A DNA stretch of 6,108 bases from Clostridia bacterium (GCA_900763035.1 CAAFIS010000363.1:1-6108); one strand, 5' to 3'; counted from the first letter of the stretch, positions 1-5,887 are shown. Made by a program: numbers and translations. Notes: generated by a model from the sequence alone, not told the origin.

Positions 1-820
1 GCGTCGCGCCCTCACCGGTCGCGACGGCACGCCACAAAGCGGCACACGCCTGTGCGCCGATGACGAAGGCCTCCTGCTTTTTATCGGCATAGGCGGGGAG
101 CGGATACGTGTTCTCGGTCACGAACACCGTGTCCCGCCCGACGGCACGGCGCAGGGCACGCAGTCGGCGCTTTGGCAGCAAGGCGGCGATGTGGCAGTGC
201 GGGAAATGCAGCGCCCGCGCCGCCAGACGCAGGCCGTCCAGCACCTGCTGCGGCGTTTCCTCCAGCACCGCCCACGCGGCGCTGCCGAAGATATCGTTCT
301 CCGTCCCGTCGGCCACCAGCACGCAGCGCTGCGCGGACGGGTCATCGGCGGGCAGCTGCCATCCGGCCAGCTTATCGGCCAGCAGCCGGCCGTCCCGCTC
401 GTCACAGATCGCGGCGCGCCGCGCAGCAGCCAAGATCTGCTGCGCCGTCATCTCGGCGCCCGGCGCTGCGGTGGACACGTCAGCCGACGCGTCGGCTGGA
501 GCGTCGTCTGCTGCCGGGGCGGCAAGATCCGGCAAAAGCTCGATGCACGTCAACTCGCCGAAGCGGGGGTGCGTCAGCACCACCGTGCCGGTCAGCACAC
601 CGTCCACCGTGGAAAGCACGGGCGCACCGTCCCCGCCTTCGGCCAATATCTGACCAACGGTCACATGTGTGTCCGCCTGCACCAGCAGGCGCGCGCCGTT
701 TTCGCCCATGCGGACGATCGGCAAGCGAACGGGAGCGGTGGGCAAAAACGGCAGGATCGGCCGCTTGACCGCCTCGCCTTTTTGGAACGGGAGCACGACT
801 GCGTGTCGGTCTGCTCTCAT
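1..820 (-). CDS. RnfC-like electron-transport protein with degenerate core (3' end beyond window)
   Basis: 273 codons are visible and the frame runs off the left edge without a stop. ATG 820 is the first start after an in-frame TGA (827-829); an AAAGG (832-836) lies 11 bases upstream. Residues ~14-95 resemble the RnfC N-terminal barrel-sandwich domain (THVTVGQILAEGGD, then APVLSTVDGVLTGTV, like VKVGQ...APVHSSVSGTV). Residues ~97-125 are an Ala/Asp/Pro-rich linker. From ~126 onward the RnfC/NuoF-like core can be followed (VLEETPQQVLDGLRLAARAL, 186-205, like the 'peeviEGikilmkal' helix). RnfC is the NADH/FMN- and Fe-S-binding entry subunit of the Rnf ferredoxin:NAD+ complex. Here the glycine-rich GxGGAGFP loop is replaced by ICDERDGRLLADK (138-150) and ECEPY by a TENDIF-like stretch (173-178). 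The N-terminal GGxHPP motif is also absent. It could be a structural paralogue, a PrdC-like electron-transfer protein, or the first gene of a divergent rnf operon. The family call is moderately sure; the activity is unknown. Confidence 0.6.
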   Translation of the reverse strand, partial: MRADRHAVVLPFQKGEAVKRPILPFLPTAPVRLPIVRMGENGARLLVQADTHVTVGQILAEGGDGAPVLSTVDGVLTGTVVLTHPRFGELTCIELLPDLAAPAADDAPADASADVSTAAPGAEMTAQQILAAARRAAICDERDGRLLADKLAGWQLPADDPSAQRCVLVADGTENDIFGSAAWAVLEETPQQVLDGLRLAARALHFPHCHIAALLPKRRLRALRRAVGRDTVFVTENTYPLPAYADKKQEAFVIGAQACAALWRAVATGEGAT

Positions 821-843
821 CTGTGATCACGCCTTTCTGCTGC

Positions 844-866
844 CCGGCGGCACAGGATGCCGCCGG
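844..866 (-). promoter_or_regulatory. Leader hairpin upstream of the RnfC-like gene
   Basis: A perfect 9-bp inverted repeat (844-852 CCGGCGGCA and 858-866 TGCCGCCGG) encloses a 5-base loop. It ends 24 bases before ATG 820 and just upstream of the AAAGG at 832-836. No T-run follows on either strand, so it is not an intrinsic terminator. It may stabilise the leader or affect translation of the minus-strand gene; that role is inferred. In this GC-rich sequence a 9-bp stem could also arise by chance. Confidence 0.45.
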
Positions 867-896
867 CGGAAGATCCTCCCGTCAGCAAGTCCCCGA

Positions 897-926
897 TCGA
901 CGGACTGCCCCATGCGGGAGTATGAT
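897..926 (+). promoter_or_regulatory. Candidate sigma-A promoter for the mecA-like gene
   Basis: The -35 is TCGACG (897-902, 4/6 to TTGACA), the spacer is 18 bases, and the -10 is TATGAT (921-926, 5/6). Transcription would start near 933, giving a leader of roughly 38 bases that contains a hairpin (938-954) and the GGAGG site (960-964). Because the -10 lies in TATGATA, the opposite strand reads TATCAT (927-922), a possible -10 for the divergent RnfC-like gene. I found no convincing -35 for that direction. Confidence 0.55.
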
Positions 927-937
927 AGCGGTAAAGA

Positions 938-954
938 TCGGGCGCTTGGCCCGA
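938..954 (+). promoter_or_regulatory. Small hairpin in the mecA-like leader
   Basis: TCGGGC (938-943), a GCTTG loop (944-948) and GCCCGA (949-954) form a perfect 6-bp stem. It lies between the predicted transcription start (~933) and the GGAGG ribosome binding site (960-964). It ends five bases before that site, so it could influence access to it. Function is inferred. Confidence 0.4.
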
Positions 955-970
955 GGAACGGAGGGTGTGC

Positions 971-1513
971 ATGAAGATCGAAACGGTCGCGAACGATCGT
1001 CTGCGGGTGTGGCTGTCCGATCGGGAACTGTCGGGCGCGGGTATCCGTCTGTCCGCCCTGCGGGCGGGCGACCCCGCCGTGCACCGCCTGCTGCGGCGCG
1101 TGATGACGGCGGCGAAGCGCCGCATACCTGCCCTGCGTACCCGCCGGTGCGCCGCGGAGCTGATCCCGGTGGACGGCGGCTGTGTGCTGCTGATCACGCC
1201 GGGCGGCCGTGTGCCGGACGCTGCGCCGTGGCTGTACCGGGCGGCGGACATCTCCGCCCTGCTGGCGCTGGCCGCACATCTGCGCGGCTATCCGTGGGAG
1301 CAGCCCTGCTCCACGCTGTATGCCGTCGACGGCGGTTATCTTCTGCTGCTGTCGCCGCCTGCGGCGGGCAAGCGGCCGCCGATCGTAGAGGAATATCTTA
1401 CCCATGTAGGGGACGGTGCCGTTGCCGCCGCCGTTGCGGCGGAACACGGGCGGCTGCTGTTTGCCGGGGATGCACTGGAGCGTCTGGGCGGCAAGCAGCC
1501 GTACCGTGACTGA
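971..1513 (+). CDS. Compact MecA-like adaptor protein
   Basis: A 180-residue protein. ATG 971 is preferred over the in-frame GTG at 965 because GGAGG (960-964) is 6 bases upstream of the ATG. MecA proteins are Bacillota adaptors that deliver substrates to the ClpC-ClpP protease. The start MKIETVANDRLRVWLSDREL matches the MecA N-terminal pattern (MxIExxxDNxIxxxLsxxDL). Residues ~63-79 (ELIPVDGGCVLLITPGG) match its central strands. Residues 86-172 match the C-terminal ClpC-binding half: LYRAADISALLALAAHL, then STLYAVDGGYLLLL, and finally VAAAVAAEHGRLLFAGDALE. B. subtilis MecA is ~218 residues with an acidic linker; here the linker is only about VPDAAP (81-86). Residues 31-60 contain ten Arg/Lys and one Asp, which is strikingly basic. 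Rpe converges on it with 3 bases between stops. The call rests on pattern similarity across both halves; the substrate is unknown. Confidence 0.65.
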   Translation: MKIETVANDRLRVWLSDRELSGAGIRLSALRAGDPAVHRLLRRVMTAAKRRIPALRTRRCAAELIPVDGGCVLLITPGGRVPDAAPWLYRAADISALLALAAHLRGYPWEQPCSTLYAVDGGYLLLLSPPAAGKRPPIVEEYLTHVGDGAVAAAVAAEHGRLLFAGDALERLGGKQPYRD

Positions 1514-1516
1514 TCT

Positions 1517-2161
1517 TTACAGCGCGTGTACGGCGGCGACCAGATCGGCCGGCGCGTCGCTGCCAAGCAGTGCGCTGCCGATGACCGCTACGTCCGCGCC
1601 CGCCTCCGCAGCCAGCGGCGCGGTCTTTGGCGAGAGGCCGCCGTCCACCTCCAGACGGACATCAAGCCCGCGGCGGTCGATCTCGCGGCGCAGCGCCGCG
1701 ACCTTCGGTAGCATATCCGGCATGAAGGACTGCCCGCCGAAGCCCGGCTCGACCGTCATGACCAGCACCATGTCCACCTGCTCGAGATACGGGAACACCG
1801 CCTCGGCCGGGGTGGCGGGCTTCAGGGTGATGGCCGGGCGCATCGAGAGCGTCCGGATCTTGTCCAGCGTTTCGCCGATCGGCGAGCCGCACTCGACGTG
1901 GATGTTCAGATAGTCCGCGCCCGCCTTGGCGAACGCCTCCAGCAGCCGGTCGGGGTATCGCATCATCAGATGCACGTCGAACGGCAGCGTGCTGTGCGGG
2001 CGCAGCGCCGCGATCACCGGCGGGCCGAACGACAGATTGGGGACGAACACGCCGTCCATCACGTCAAGATGCAGCATATCCGCGCCGCAGCCCTTGGCCA
2101 GCGCGAGCGCCTCGCCCGCATGGGCGAAATCACAGGTCAGGATCGATGGGGAAACGAGCAT
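1517..2161 (-). CDS. rpe: Ribulose-phosphate 3-epimerase
   Basis: A 214-residue protein, normal length for this TIM-barrel enzyme, which interconverts D-ribulose 5-phosphate and D-xylulose 5-phosphate in the cytosolic pentose phosphate pathway. Family signatures are intact: SPSILTCDF (4-12), LHLDVMDGVFVPNLSFG (30-46) with metal ligand His31 and catalytic Asp33, DVHLM (62-66) with His64, VMTVEPGFGGQSF (134-146), and VDGG (172-175) with the second catalytic Asp173. The phosphate-binding region is AVIGSALLGS near 192-201. ATG 2161 has GGAGG (2171-2175) 9 bases upstream. The gene has its own promoter at 2217-2245, behind the terminator of the ribF operon, so it is probably transcribed independently. 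Its TAA lies 3 bases from the stop of the convergent mecA-like gene, and no intrinsic terminator is visible beyond it. Confidence 0.96.
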   Translation of the reverse strand: MLVSPSILTCDFAHAGEALALAKGCGADMLHLDVMDGVFVPNLSFGPPVIAALRPHSTLPFDVHLMMRYPDRLLEAFAKAGADYLNIHVECGSPIGETLDKIRTLSMRPAITLKPATPAEAVFPYLEQVDMVLVMTVEPGFGGQSFMPDMLPKVAALRREIDRRGLDVRLEVDGGLSPKTAPLAAEAGADVAVIGSALLGSDAPADLVAAVHAL

Positions 2162-2216
2162 AGTATAAGCCCTCCGTATGGCCGGGATAGCGCACCGGCC
2201 GCAAGTCTATCGTCTT

Positions 2217-2245
2217 ATTTTACCGCATTTTGCGCAAAAGGTCAA
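2217..2245 (-). promoter_or_regulatory. Sigma-A promoter of rpe
   Basis: On the minus strand the -35 is TTGACC (2245-2240, 5/6), the spacer is exactly 17 bases (2239-2223) and the -10 is TAAAAT (2222-2217, 5/6). Transcription should start near 2210, giving a leader of about 49 bases with the GGAGG site at 2175-2171. The surrounding sequence is markedly AT-richer than the rest of the window, which supports a real promoter. Confidence 0.8.
2228..2239. promoter_or_regulatory. Palindrome in the rpe promoter spacer, possible operator
   Basis: TTTTGCGCAAAA is a perfect 12-bp palindrome that fills most of the spacer between the -35 and -10 of rpe. A dimeric repressor bound here would block RNA polymerase directly. 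I do not recognise it as the site of a particular regulator; the operator role is inferred. Confidence 0.4.
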
Positions 2246-2265
2246 GAAAAAGCAGAACAGATCGC

Positions 2266-2285
2266 AAGAAAGCGCCGAACGGCGC
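2266..2285 (-). terminator. Intrinsic terminator of the rbfA-nrnA-truB-ribF operon
   Basis: On the minus strand GCGCC (2285-2281), loop GTTC (2280-2277) and GGCGC (2276-2272) are followed directly by TTTCTT (2271-2266), with a further T-rich stretch downstream. It begins 7 bases after the ribF stop codon (2295-2293). The stem is short (5 bp) but all G-C. Its position separates the operon from the rpe promoter. Confidence 0.7.
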
Positions 2286-2292
2286 GGCCGGG

Positions 2293-3906
2293 TCAGCCGT
2301 TCAGCTCCGGCATGGTCAGCAGGTCGGCGACGGCGTGCAGATGCGGCACATCGTCCGGGACAGGCTGCTCGTAGCACGGATAGTCGGGCGGATGCCCCAT
2401 GTCCAGCCACGCCGCCCGCATCCCGGCAGACAGCGCCCCCGCGATGTCGTTGACCGGGTGGTCGCCCACGTACAGGCAGCTTTCGCACGGCAGGCCCAGC
2501 CGCGCCGCCGCCAGACGGAACAGGCGGGGGTCCGGCTTGTGGATGCCCTCGTCGCCGGACACCAGCACGATGTCCAGCTCCGGCCGCAGGCCGGTGAAGT
2601 CGATCTTTTGGTTCTGGTTGCGGGAATAGCCGTTCGTGATCACGCCGACCGCAAGGCCGCGGCCGTGCAGCGTGCGCAGCGTGGGGACGGCATCCGGGAC
2701 CAGACGGCACGCGGCGGCGAACGATGCCGTGAAGGCGGCAAGCGCCCGATCGGGGTCGCACACGGGCGCGCCGTCCCGCAGGGGCAGGAAACGGGCGATC
2801 AGCTCCCGGTACGACATCGCCATGTGATAGCCGTGGCCGTTGACGCGGATCATCTCCTCGGTCAGCGCCTGCCGGTCCTCGTCCGGCCGATCGGCCCAAT
2901 AGCGGTCGATGAACTGCCGCACCGCCCGGCGGAAGGCCGGGGCGCGGCGGTGCAGCGTATCGTCGAAGTCGAACAGCACGGCGCGGATCCGCGGCTTTTC
3001 CGGCGGCGCGAACATCGCGCGCGTTTCGGCCGCGTTGCGGCCGACCTCCGCGCGCAGCTCCTCCAGCGAGGAGAACGTGCGCTCCGGCCGCAAAAAACGC
3101 AGCGGACGCAGCGCCACCATCCGGCCGTACAGCTCGCCGCCGTCGTAGCCTTGGATCCACGTTTCGGCCAGCGGTGCGTCCGCGCCGACGGTGGGGCGCA
3201 GCCCGATGTTCGTCACGCCGGGGTAGGCGATGCCGTCCAGCTCTACCTCGGCGGCATAGACGCCGAAGCGCGGATGTGCCAACATCGGCGGCAGGATCTG
3301 GTTGATCGTGGGCATCCCCAGCCGGTGGCCCAGCCGCTGCCCGTGCTCCACGGGCAGCGACAGGCAGACATCGCGCCCCAGCATCCGGCGTGCGCCCGCC
3401 ATGTCGCCCTGTGCCAGCAGGCGGCGCACGGCGGTGGAGCTGACGGGCGTGCCGTCCACCGTGACGGCGGGCACGACCGTGACCGCGATGCCGCGTGCCT
3501 CGCACAGCTCGCGCAGCAGCAGGGCGTTTCCCGCACCGCCTGCACCGAAACGGTAGTTATATCCGCACGCGACCGCGTCGGCGTGCAGTGTGCCGACCAG
3601 CACCTCGTCGACGAAGCGCTCCGGCGGATAGTCCCGCACGGCGGAAAGATCCTGCTCGATCAGCTCGTCGACGCCCATATGCTCCAGCAGCTGCGCTTGC
3701 TCCCGCGGCGTGCACAGCAGCCGCAGATCCGGCTTGGTGGTCATCGTTTCCGGCAAAAAGGTATAGACGGCGCACGCACCGTCCCCGGCGCGCAGGGCCG
3801 CCGTGATCACGGCGCGGTGGCCGATGTGCACACCGTCAAAAAAGCCGAGGGCGACGCTGCGCCGCTTTTGCGGCAGGACGGCACCGGGCAAAGCGTAACG
3901 TTCCAT
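2293..3906 (-). CDS. ribF: RibF bifunctional riboflavin kinase/FAD synthetase fused to a C-terminal HAD phosphatase
   Basis: A 537-residue protein; RibF alone is usually ~310. Residues 1-~295 are RibF, which makes FMN from riboflavin and FAD from FMN using ATP. The adenylyltransferase domain shows GFFDGVHIGH (21-30), GYNYRFG (115-121) and SSTAVR (156-161). The flavokinase domain shows LGMPTIN (196-202), NIGLRPTVG (233-241) and likely catalytic Glu248 (ETWI), then LYG (259-261). After a short linker (about FAPPEKPR, 299-306) a full HAD domain follows: motif I DFDDT (313-317, nucleophile Asp313, acid/base Asp315), helical cap, motif II Thr424 (ITNG), motif III Lys457 (HKPDP), and motif IV GDHPVND (481-487). 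The HAD part (2293-2988) looks most like the YjjG/YfnB-type subfamily; its substrate is unknown, with FMN or another phosphorylated flavin intermediate plausible. ATG 3906 follows AGGAG (3922-3918) by 11 bases. No ribosome binding site precedes internal Met298, so both parts should be made as one chain. It lies 34 bases after truB. Confidence 0.93.
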   Translation of the reverse strand: MERYALPGAVLPQKRRSVALGFFDGVHIGHRAVITAALRAGDGACAVYTFLPETMTTKPDLRLLCTPREQAQLLEHMGVDELIEQDLSAVRDYPPERFVDEVLVGTLHADAVACGYNYRFGAGGAGNALLLRELCEARGIAVTVVPAVTVDGTPVSSTAVRRLLAQGDMAGARRMLGRDVCLSLPVEHGQRLGHRLGMPTINQILPPMLAHPRFGVYAAEVELDGIAYPGVTNIGLRPTVGADAPLAETWIQGYDGGELYGRMVALRPLRFLRPERTFSSLEELRAEVGRNAAETRAMFAPPEKPRIRAVLFDFDDTLHRRAPAFRRAVRQFIDRYWADRPDEDRQALTEEMIRVNGHGYHMAMSYRELIARFLPLRDGAPVCDPDRALAAFTASFAAACRLVPDAVPTLRTLHGRGLAVGVITNGYSRNQNQKIDFTGLRPELDIVLVSGDEGIHKPDPRLFRLAAARLGLPCESCLYVGDHPVNDIAGALSAGMRAAWLDMGHPPDYPCYEQPVPDDVPHLHAVADLLTMPELNG

Positions 3907-3940
3907 GATCGGATATGCTCCTTTACAAACGCAAAGCGGG

Positions 3941-4840
3941 TCACAGCAGCAGACGCACGGTAAGCCCGGCTTCCGTCGGCTCGCCAAGGCCGAGCAGCGT
4001 GCCGTCCGGTGCCAGCACGCGCGACATGCCGTCCGGCGTGCCGCGCAGACGGTCTAAGGCCAGCGCGCCGCCGTTTTTGAACCGGACGGCCTGTGCGGCG
4101 GTCACCGTCACAGCCGGATAGGCCGAAAGCACGCGCTCCATCGGGATCAGCCGCTCGCGCAGCCTTCCCTCGGCGGCCAGCGCGGCCGCCTCGTCCAGCC
4201 CCAGACAGTCGGCCAAGCCGAAGCCCGCCGCCTCCGTGCGGCGCAGCGCGGTCATCACCGCGCCGCACCCGAGCGTGTGCCCCAGATCGTCGCAGATCGT
4301 GCGGATATACGTCCCCTTGGAGCAGGCACAGTCGAAGGTCAACTCCCCCGCCGCCTCGTCATACGCGAGCAGATCCAGCCGATACACGGTCACCGGACGG
4401 CTCTCGCGTTCGATCTCGATCCCCTGCCGTGCCAGCTCGTACAGGCGCACGCCGTCGCGCCTGAGCGCGGAGGTCATCGGCGGGACCTGCCGGATCTGGC
4501 CGGTGAAGGCGGGCAGCGCCGCGCGCACCTCGGCGGCGGTGGGCCGGCGGGCGCCGGTAGGCTCCACCTTTCCCCAAACGTCCAGCGTATCGCTGACCGC
4601 GCCGAAGCGCAGCGTTGCGGTGTAGCGCTTATCATGCACGGGCAAAAAGTCCAATGCCTTGGCCGCGCGCCCGACCAGCAGCGGCAGCACGCCGGTCGCA
4701 TTGGGGTCGAGCGTCCCGGCGTGGCCGATCTTTTTTGTCGAGAGCAGCCGCCGCGCCGCAGCGCAGCAGCCGAATGAGGTCGTCCCGGCGGGCTTGTCCA
4801 AACAAAAAATGCCGATCGGGGCGGTCTGCAGATCGTTCAT
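3941..4840 (-). CDS. truB: tRNA pseudouridine(55) synthase
   Basis: A 299-residue protein of usual length that isomerises U55 to pseudouridine in the T-loop of tRNAs. Signatures: LDKPAGTTSF (14-23); GHAGTLDPNATGVLPL (39-54) with catalytic Asp45; KRYTATLRFG (71-80) with the substrate-stacking Tyr73; QVPPMTSALRRDGVRLYELAR (118-138); and CSKGTYIRT (173-181). The C-terminal ~60 residues (about 240-299) match the small RNA-binding TruB C-terminal domain. The usual SAxKxxG lysine is Arg here (SALRRDG), a mild variation. ATG 4840 was chosen over the upstream ATG at 4870 because AGGAG (4852-4848) lies 7 bases before it and the MNDLQTAPIGIFCLDKP start fits the family. It is separated from nrnA by 75 bases holding a hairpin and from ribF by 34 bases. 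The truB and ribF leaders share the string AAAGGAGCAT. Confidence 0.96.
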   Translation of the reverse strand: MNDLQTAPIGIFCLDKPAGTTSFGCCAAARRLLSTKKIGHAGTLDPNATGVLPLLVGRAAKALDFLPVHDKRYTATLRFGAVSDTLDVWGKVEPTGARRPTAAEVRAALPAFTGQIRQVPPMTSALRRDGVRLYELARQGIEIERESRPVTVYRLDLLAYDEAAGELTFDCACSKGTYIRTICDDLGHTLGCGAVMTALRRTEAAGFGLADCLGLDEAAALAAEGRLRERLIPMERVLSAYPAVTVTAAQAVRFKNGGALALDRLRGTPDGMSRVLAPDGTLLGLGEPTEAGLTVRLLL

Positions 4841-4868
4841 GGCAATGCTCCTTTCGCCGAAGCAGGGC

Positions 4869-4908
4869 AAAAAACAGGCTGCGCGGGCAGGGGGCCCCCT
4901 GTCCGCGC
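4869..4908 (-). terminator. Hairpin with T6 run between nrnA and truB, terminator or attenuator
   Basis: Positions 4881-4908 form a 28-base inverted repeat with a single mismatched pair (4887/4902). The 6-bp outer arms are GCGCGG/CCGCGC and the inner arms CAGGGGG/CCCCCTG. On the minus strand it is followed, after AGCCTG, by six T (4874-4869). An alternative pairing of ACAGG (4902-4898) with CCTGT (4878-4874) would bring a stem right up to the T-run. It starts 7 bases after the nrnA stop. It has no T-run in the other direction, so it acts on minus-strand transcripts. No promoter is visible between it and truB, so truB-ribF probably depends on partial read-through or a promoter inside nrnA. Confidence 0.6.
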
Positions 4909-4915
4909 GTTATGG

Positions 4916-5887
4916 TTATCCGGTGATGATGCGCGGCACGGCCTGCTCCACGGCGCGCAGGATCGCGTCCTTCGCCGTATCGAGCGAGCCGTCCACCGCG
5001 CACCCGGCGGCGCGGTCGTGTCCGCCGCCGCCAAGCAGCGCGCAGATCGCCGCCGCATCGGCGTGTGTGCCGGTGCGTACACTGGTCTTATAGTTGCCGT
5101 CCTTCTTCTGCCGCAGCGTGATGCCGACCCAGACGCCCTCGATCTGCCGCGGGATCGGCGGCAGGCCCTCCAGATCGTTCTCGGTCGCGCCGCTTTTGCG
5201 GATCATCTCGTTATCGATCACCATCAGCGCCACGCGCCCGTCATGATAGAACGCCATCCGGTCGAGCGCCATGCGCTCCAGCTCAATCCGCGCGCGGGAA
5301 CGGATATCGAAATTGACGCGGTTGATCATCTCGTACGGGATGCCGCAGTCGATGCAGTCGGCGGCGATGCGGTGCGCCGACGCGTCGGCATTGGCATACT
5401 TGAAGCAGCCGGTATCCGTCGCGATCCCGGTGTAGATGCAGGTGGCGATCTCCGGCGTCCGCTCGGTGCCCAGCAGCCCGATGATCCGCCAGATCAAGAT
5501 CGCCGCGGCGGCGCAGCCGGCGTCTACGCAGGTGGCCGCGGCGTAGCCGGTGTTCGTGCTGTGGTGATCGATGCACAGATCGATCCGCCCGCCGTACCGT
5601 GCGCGCACGCTGTCACCGAGCAGGCGCTCGTCCGCGACGTCCAGTGCGCAGACGAAGCGCGGCGAAAACGCGGGCTGCGGCACGCCGGCCGTCATATAGT
5701 CGTATTTTTCCGGGATGAGGTCGGCACATACCACACGCACGGTCTTGCCCAGCGCCTGCAGCGCGCGGCACAGGGCGAAATTGCTGCCGAGCGTGTCGCC
5801 GTCCGGGTATTGATGTGCCAGCAGCACGATATCGTCCGCCGCGAGCAGCAGCTCCGCGGCGCGTTTTTCATCGATCCGCTCCGTCAT
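4916..5887 (-). CDS. nrnA: NrnA-type DHH/DHHA1 phosphoesterase (oligoribonuclease / pAp phosphatase)
   Basis: A 323-residue protein. In Bacillota this family degrades nanoRNA (2-5 nt) and dephosphorylates 3'-phosphoadenosine 5'-phosphate, in the cytosol with Mn2+. DHH domain motifs: HQYPDGDTLGS (25-35; metal ligands His25, Asp29, Asp31), ALDVAD (81-86; Asp83), IDHHS (106-110), and YTGIATDTGCFKYAN (152-166). The DHHA1 substrate-binding domain has GVWVGITLRQ (251-260), YKTSVRTG (266-273, where the family usually has SxRS) and GGGGHDRAAG (286-295). ATG 5887 has AAGGA (5900-5896) 8 bases upstream, inside the end of rbfA, and the two genes overlap by 20 bases, implying translational coupling. The frame stays open upstream of this ATG, but that extension overlaps rbfA and is not NrnA-like. 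The position between rbfA and truB is the conserved Bacillota arrangement. Confidence 0.94.
   Translation of the reverse strand: MTERIDEKRAAELLLAADDIVLLAHQYPDGDTLGSNFALCRALQALGKTVRVVCADLIPEKYDYMTAGVPQPAFSPRFVCALDVADERLLGDSVRARYGGRIDLCIDHHSTNTGYAAATCVDAGCAAAAILIWRIIGLLGTERTPEIATCIYTGIATDTGCFKYANADASAHRIAADCIDCGIPYEMINRVNFDIRSRARIELERMALDRMAFYHDGRVALMVIDNEMIRKSGATENDLEGLPPIPRQIEGVWVGITLRQKKDGNYKTSVRTGTHADAAAICALLGGGGHDRAAGCAVDGSLDTAKDAILRAVEQAVPRIITG

Noticed and set aside
1..820. Naming the left gene rnfC or prdC outright
   Set aside because: Key RnfC motifs are absent and the C-terminal ferredoxin part is outside the window, so only 'RnfC-like' is supported.
108..826. Overlapping plus-strand frames opposite the RnfC-like gene
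   Set aside because: Low-complexity Arg/Ala/Ser-rich translations. The minus-strand frame is open through the whole region and shows RnfC-like sequence.
965..970. GTG 965 as start of the mecA-like gene
   Set aside because: It overlaps the end of the ribosome binding site; ATG 971 has proper 6-base spacing and gives the MKIE start typical of MecA.
3015..3015. Independent translation of the HAD domain from Met298
   Set aside because: No ribosome binding site at a suitable distance. The nearest GGAGG is about 30 bases upstream.
3907..3940. FMN riboswitch ahead of ribF
   Set aside because: The gap is only 34 bases and holds little besides the ribosome binding site. No RFN-element sequence is seen there or ahead of truB.
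2230..3963. Long open frame on the plus strand (577 codons) opposite ribF
   Set aside because: Rich in Arg, His and Gln with no recognisable motif. The minus strand carries unmistakable RibF and HAD motifs. It is a high-GC antisense shadow.
4838..4870. Upstream truB start at ATG 4870
   Set aside because: It would add ten residues not typical of TruB and would cover the AGGAG site that fits ATG 4840 with 7-base spacing.
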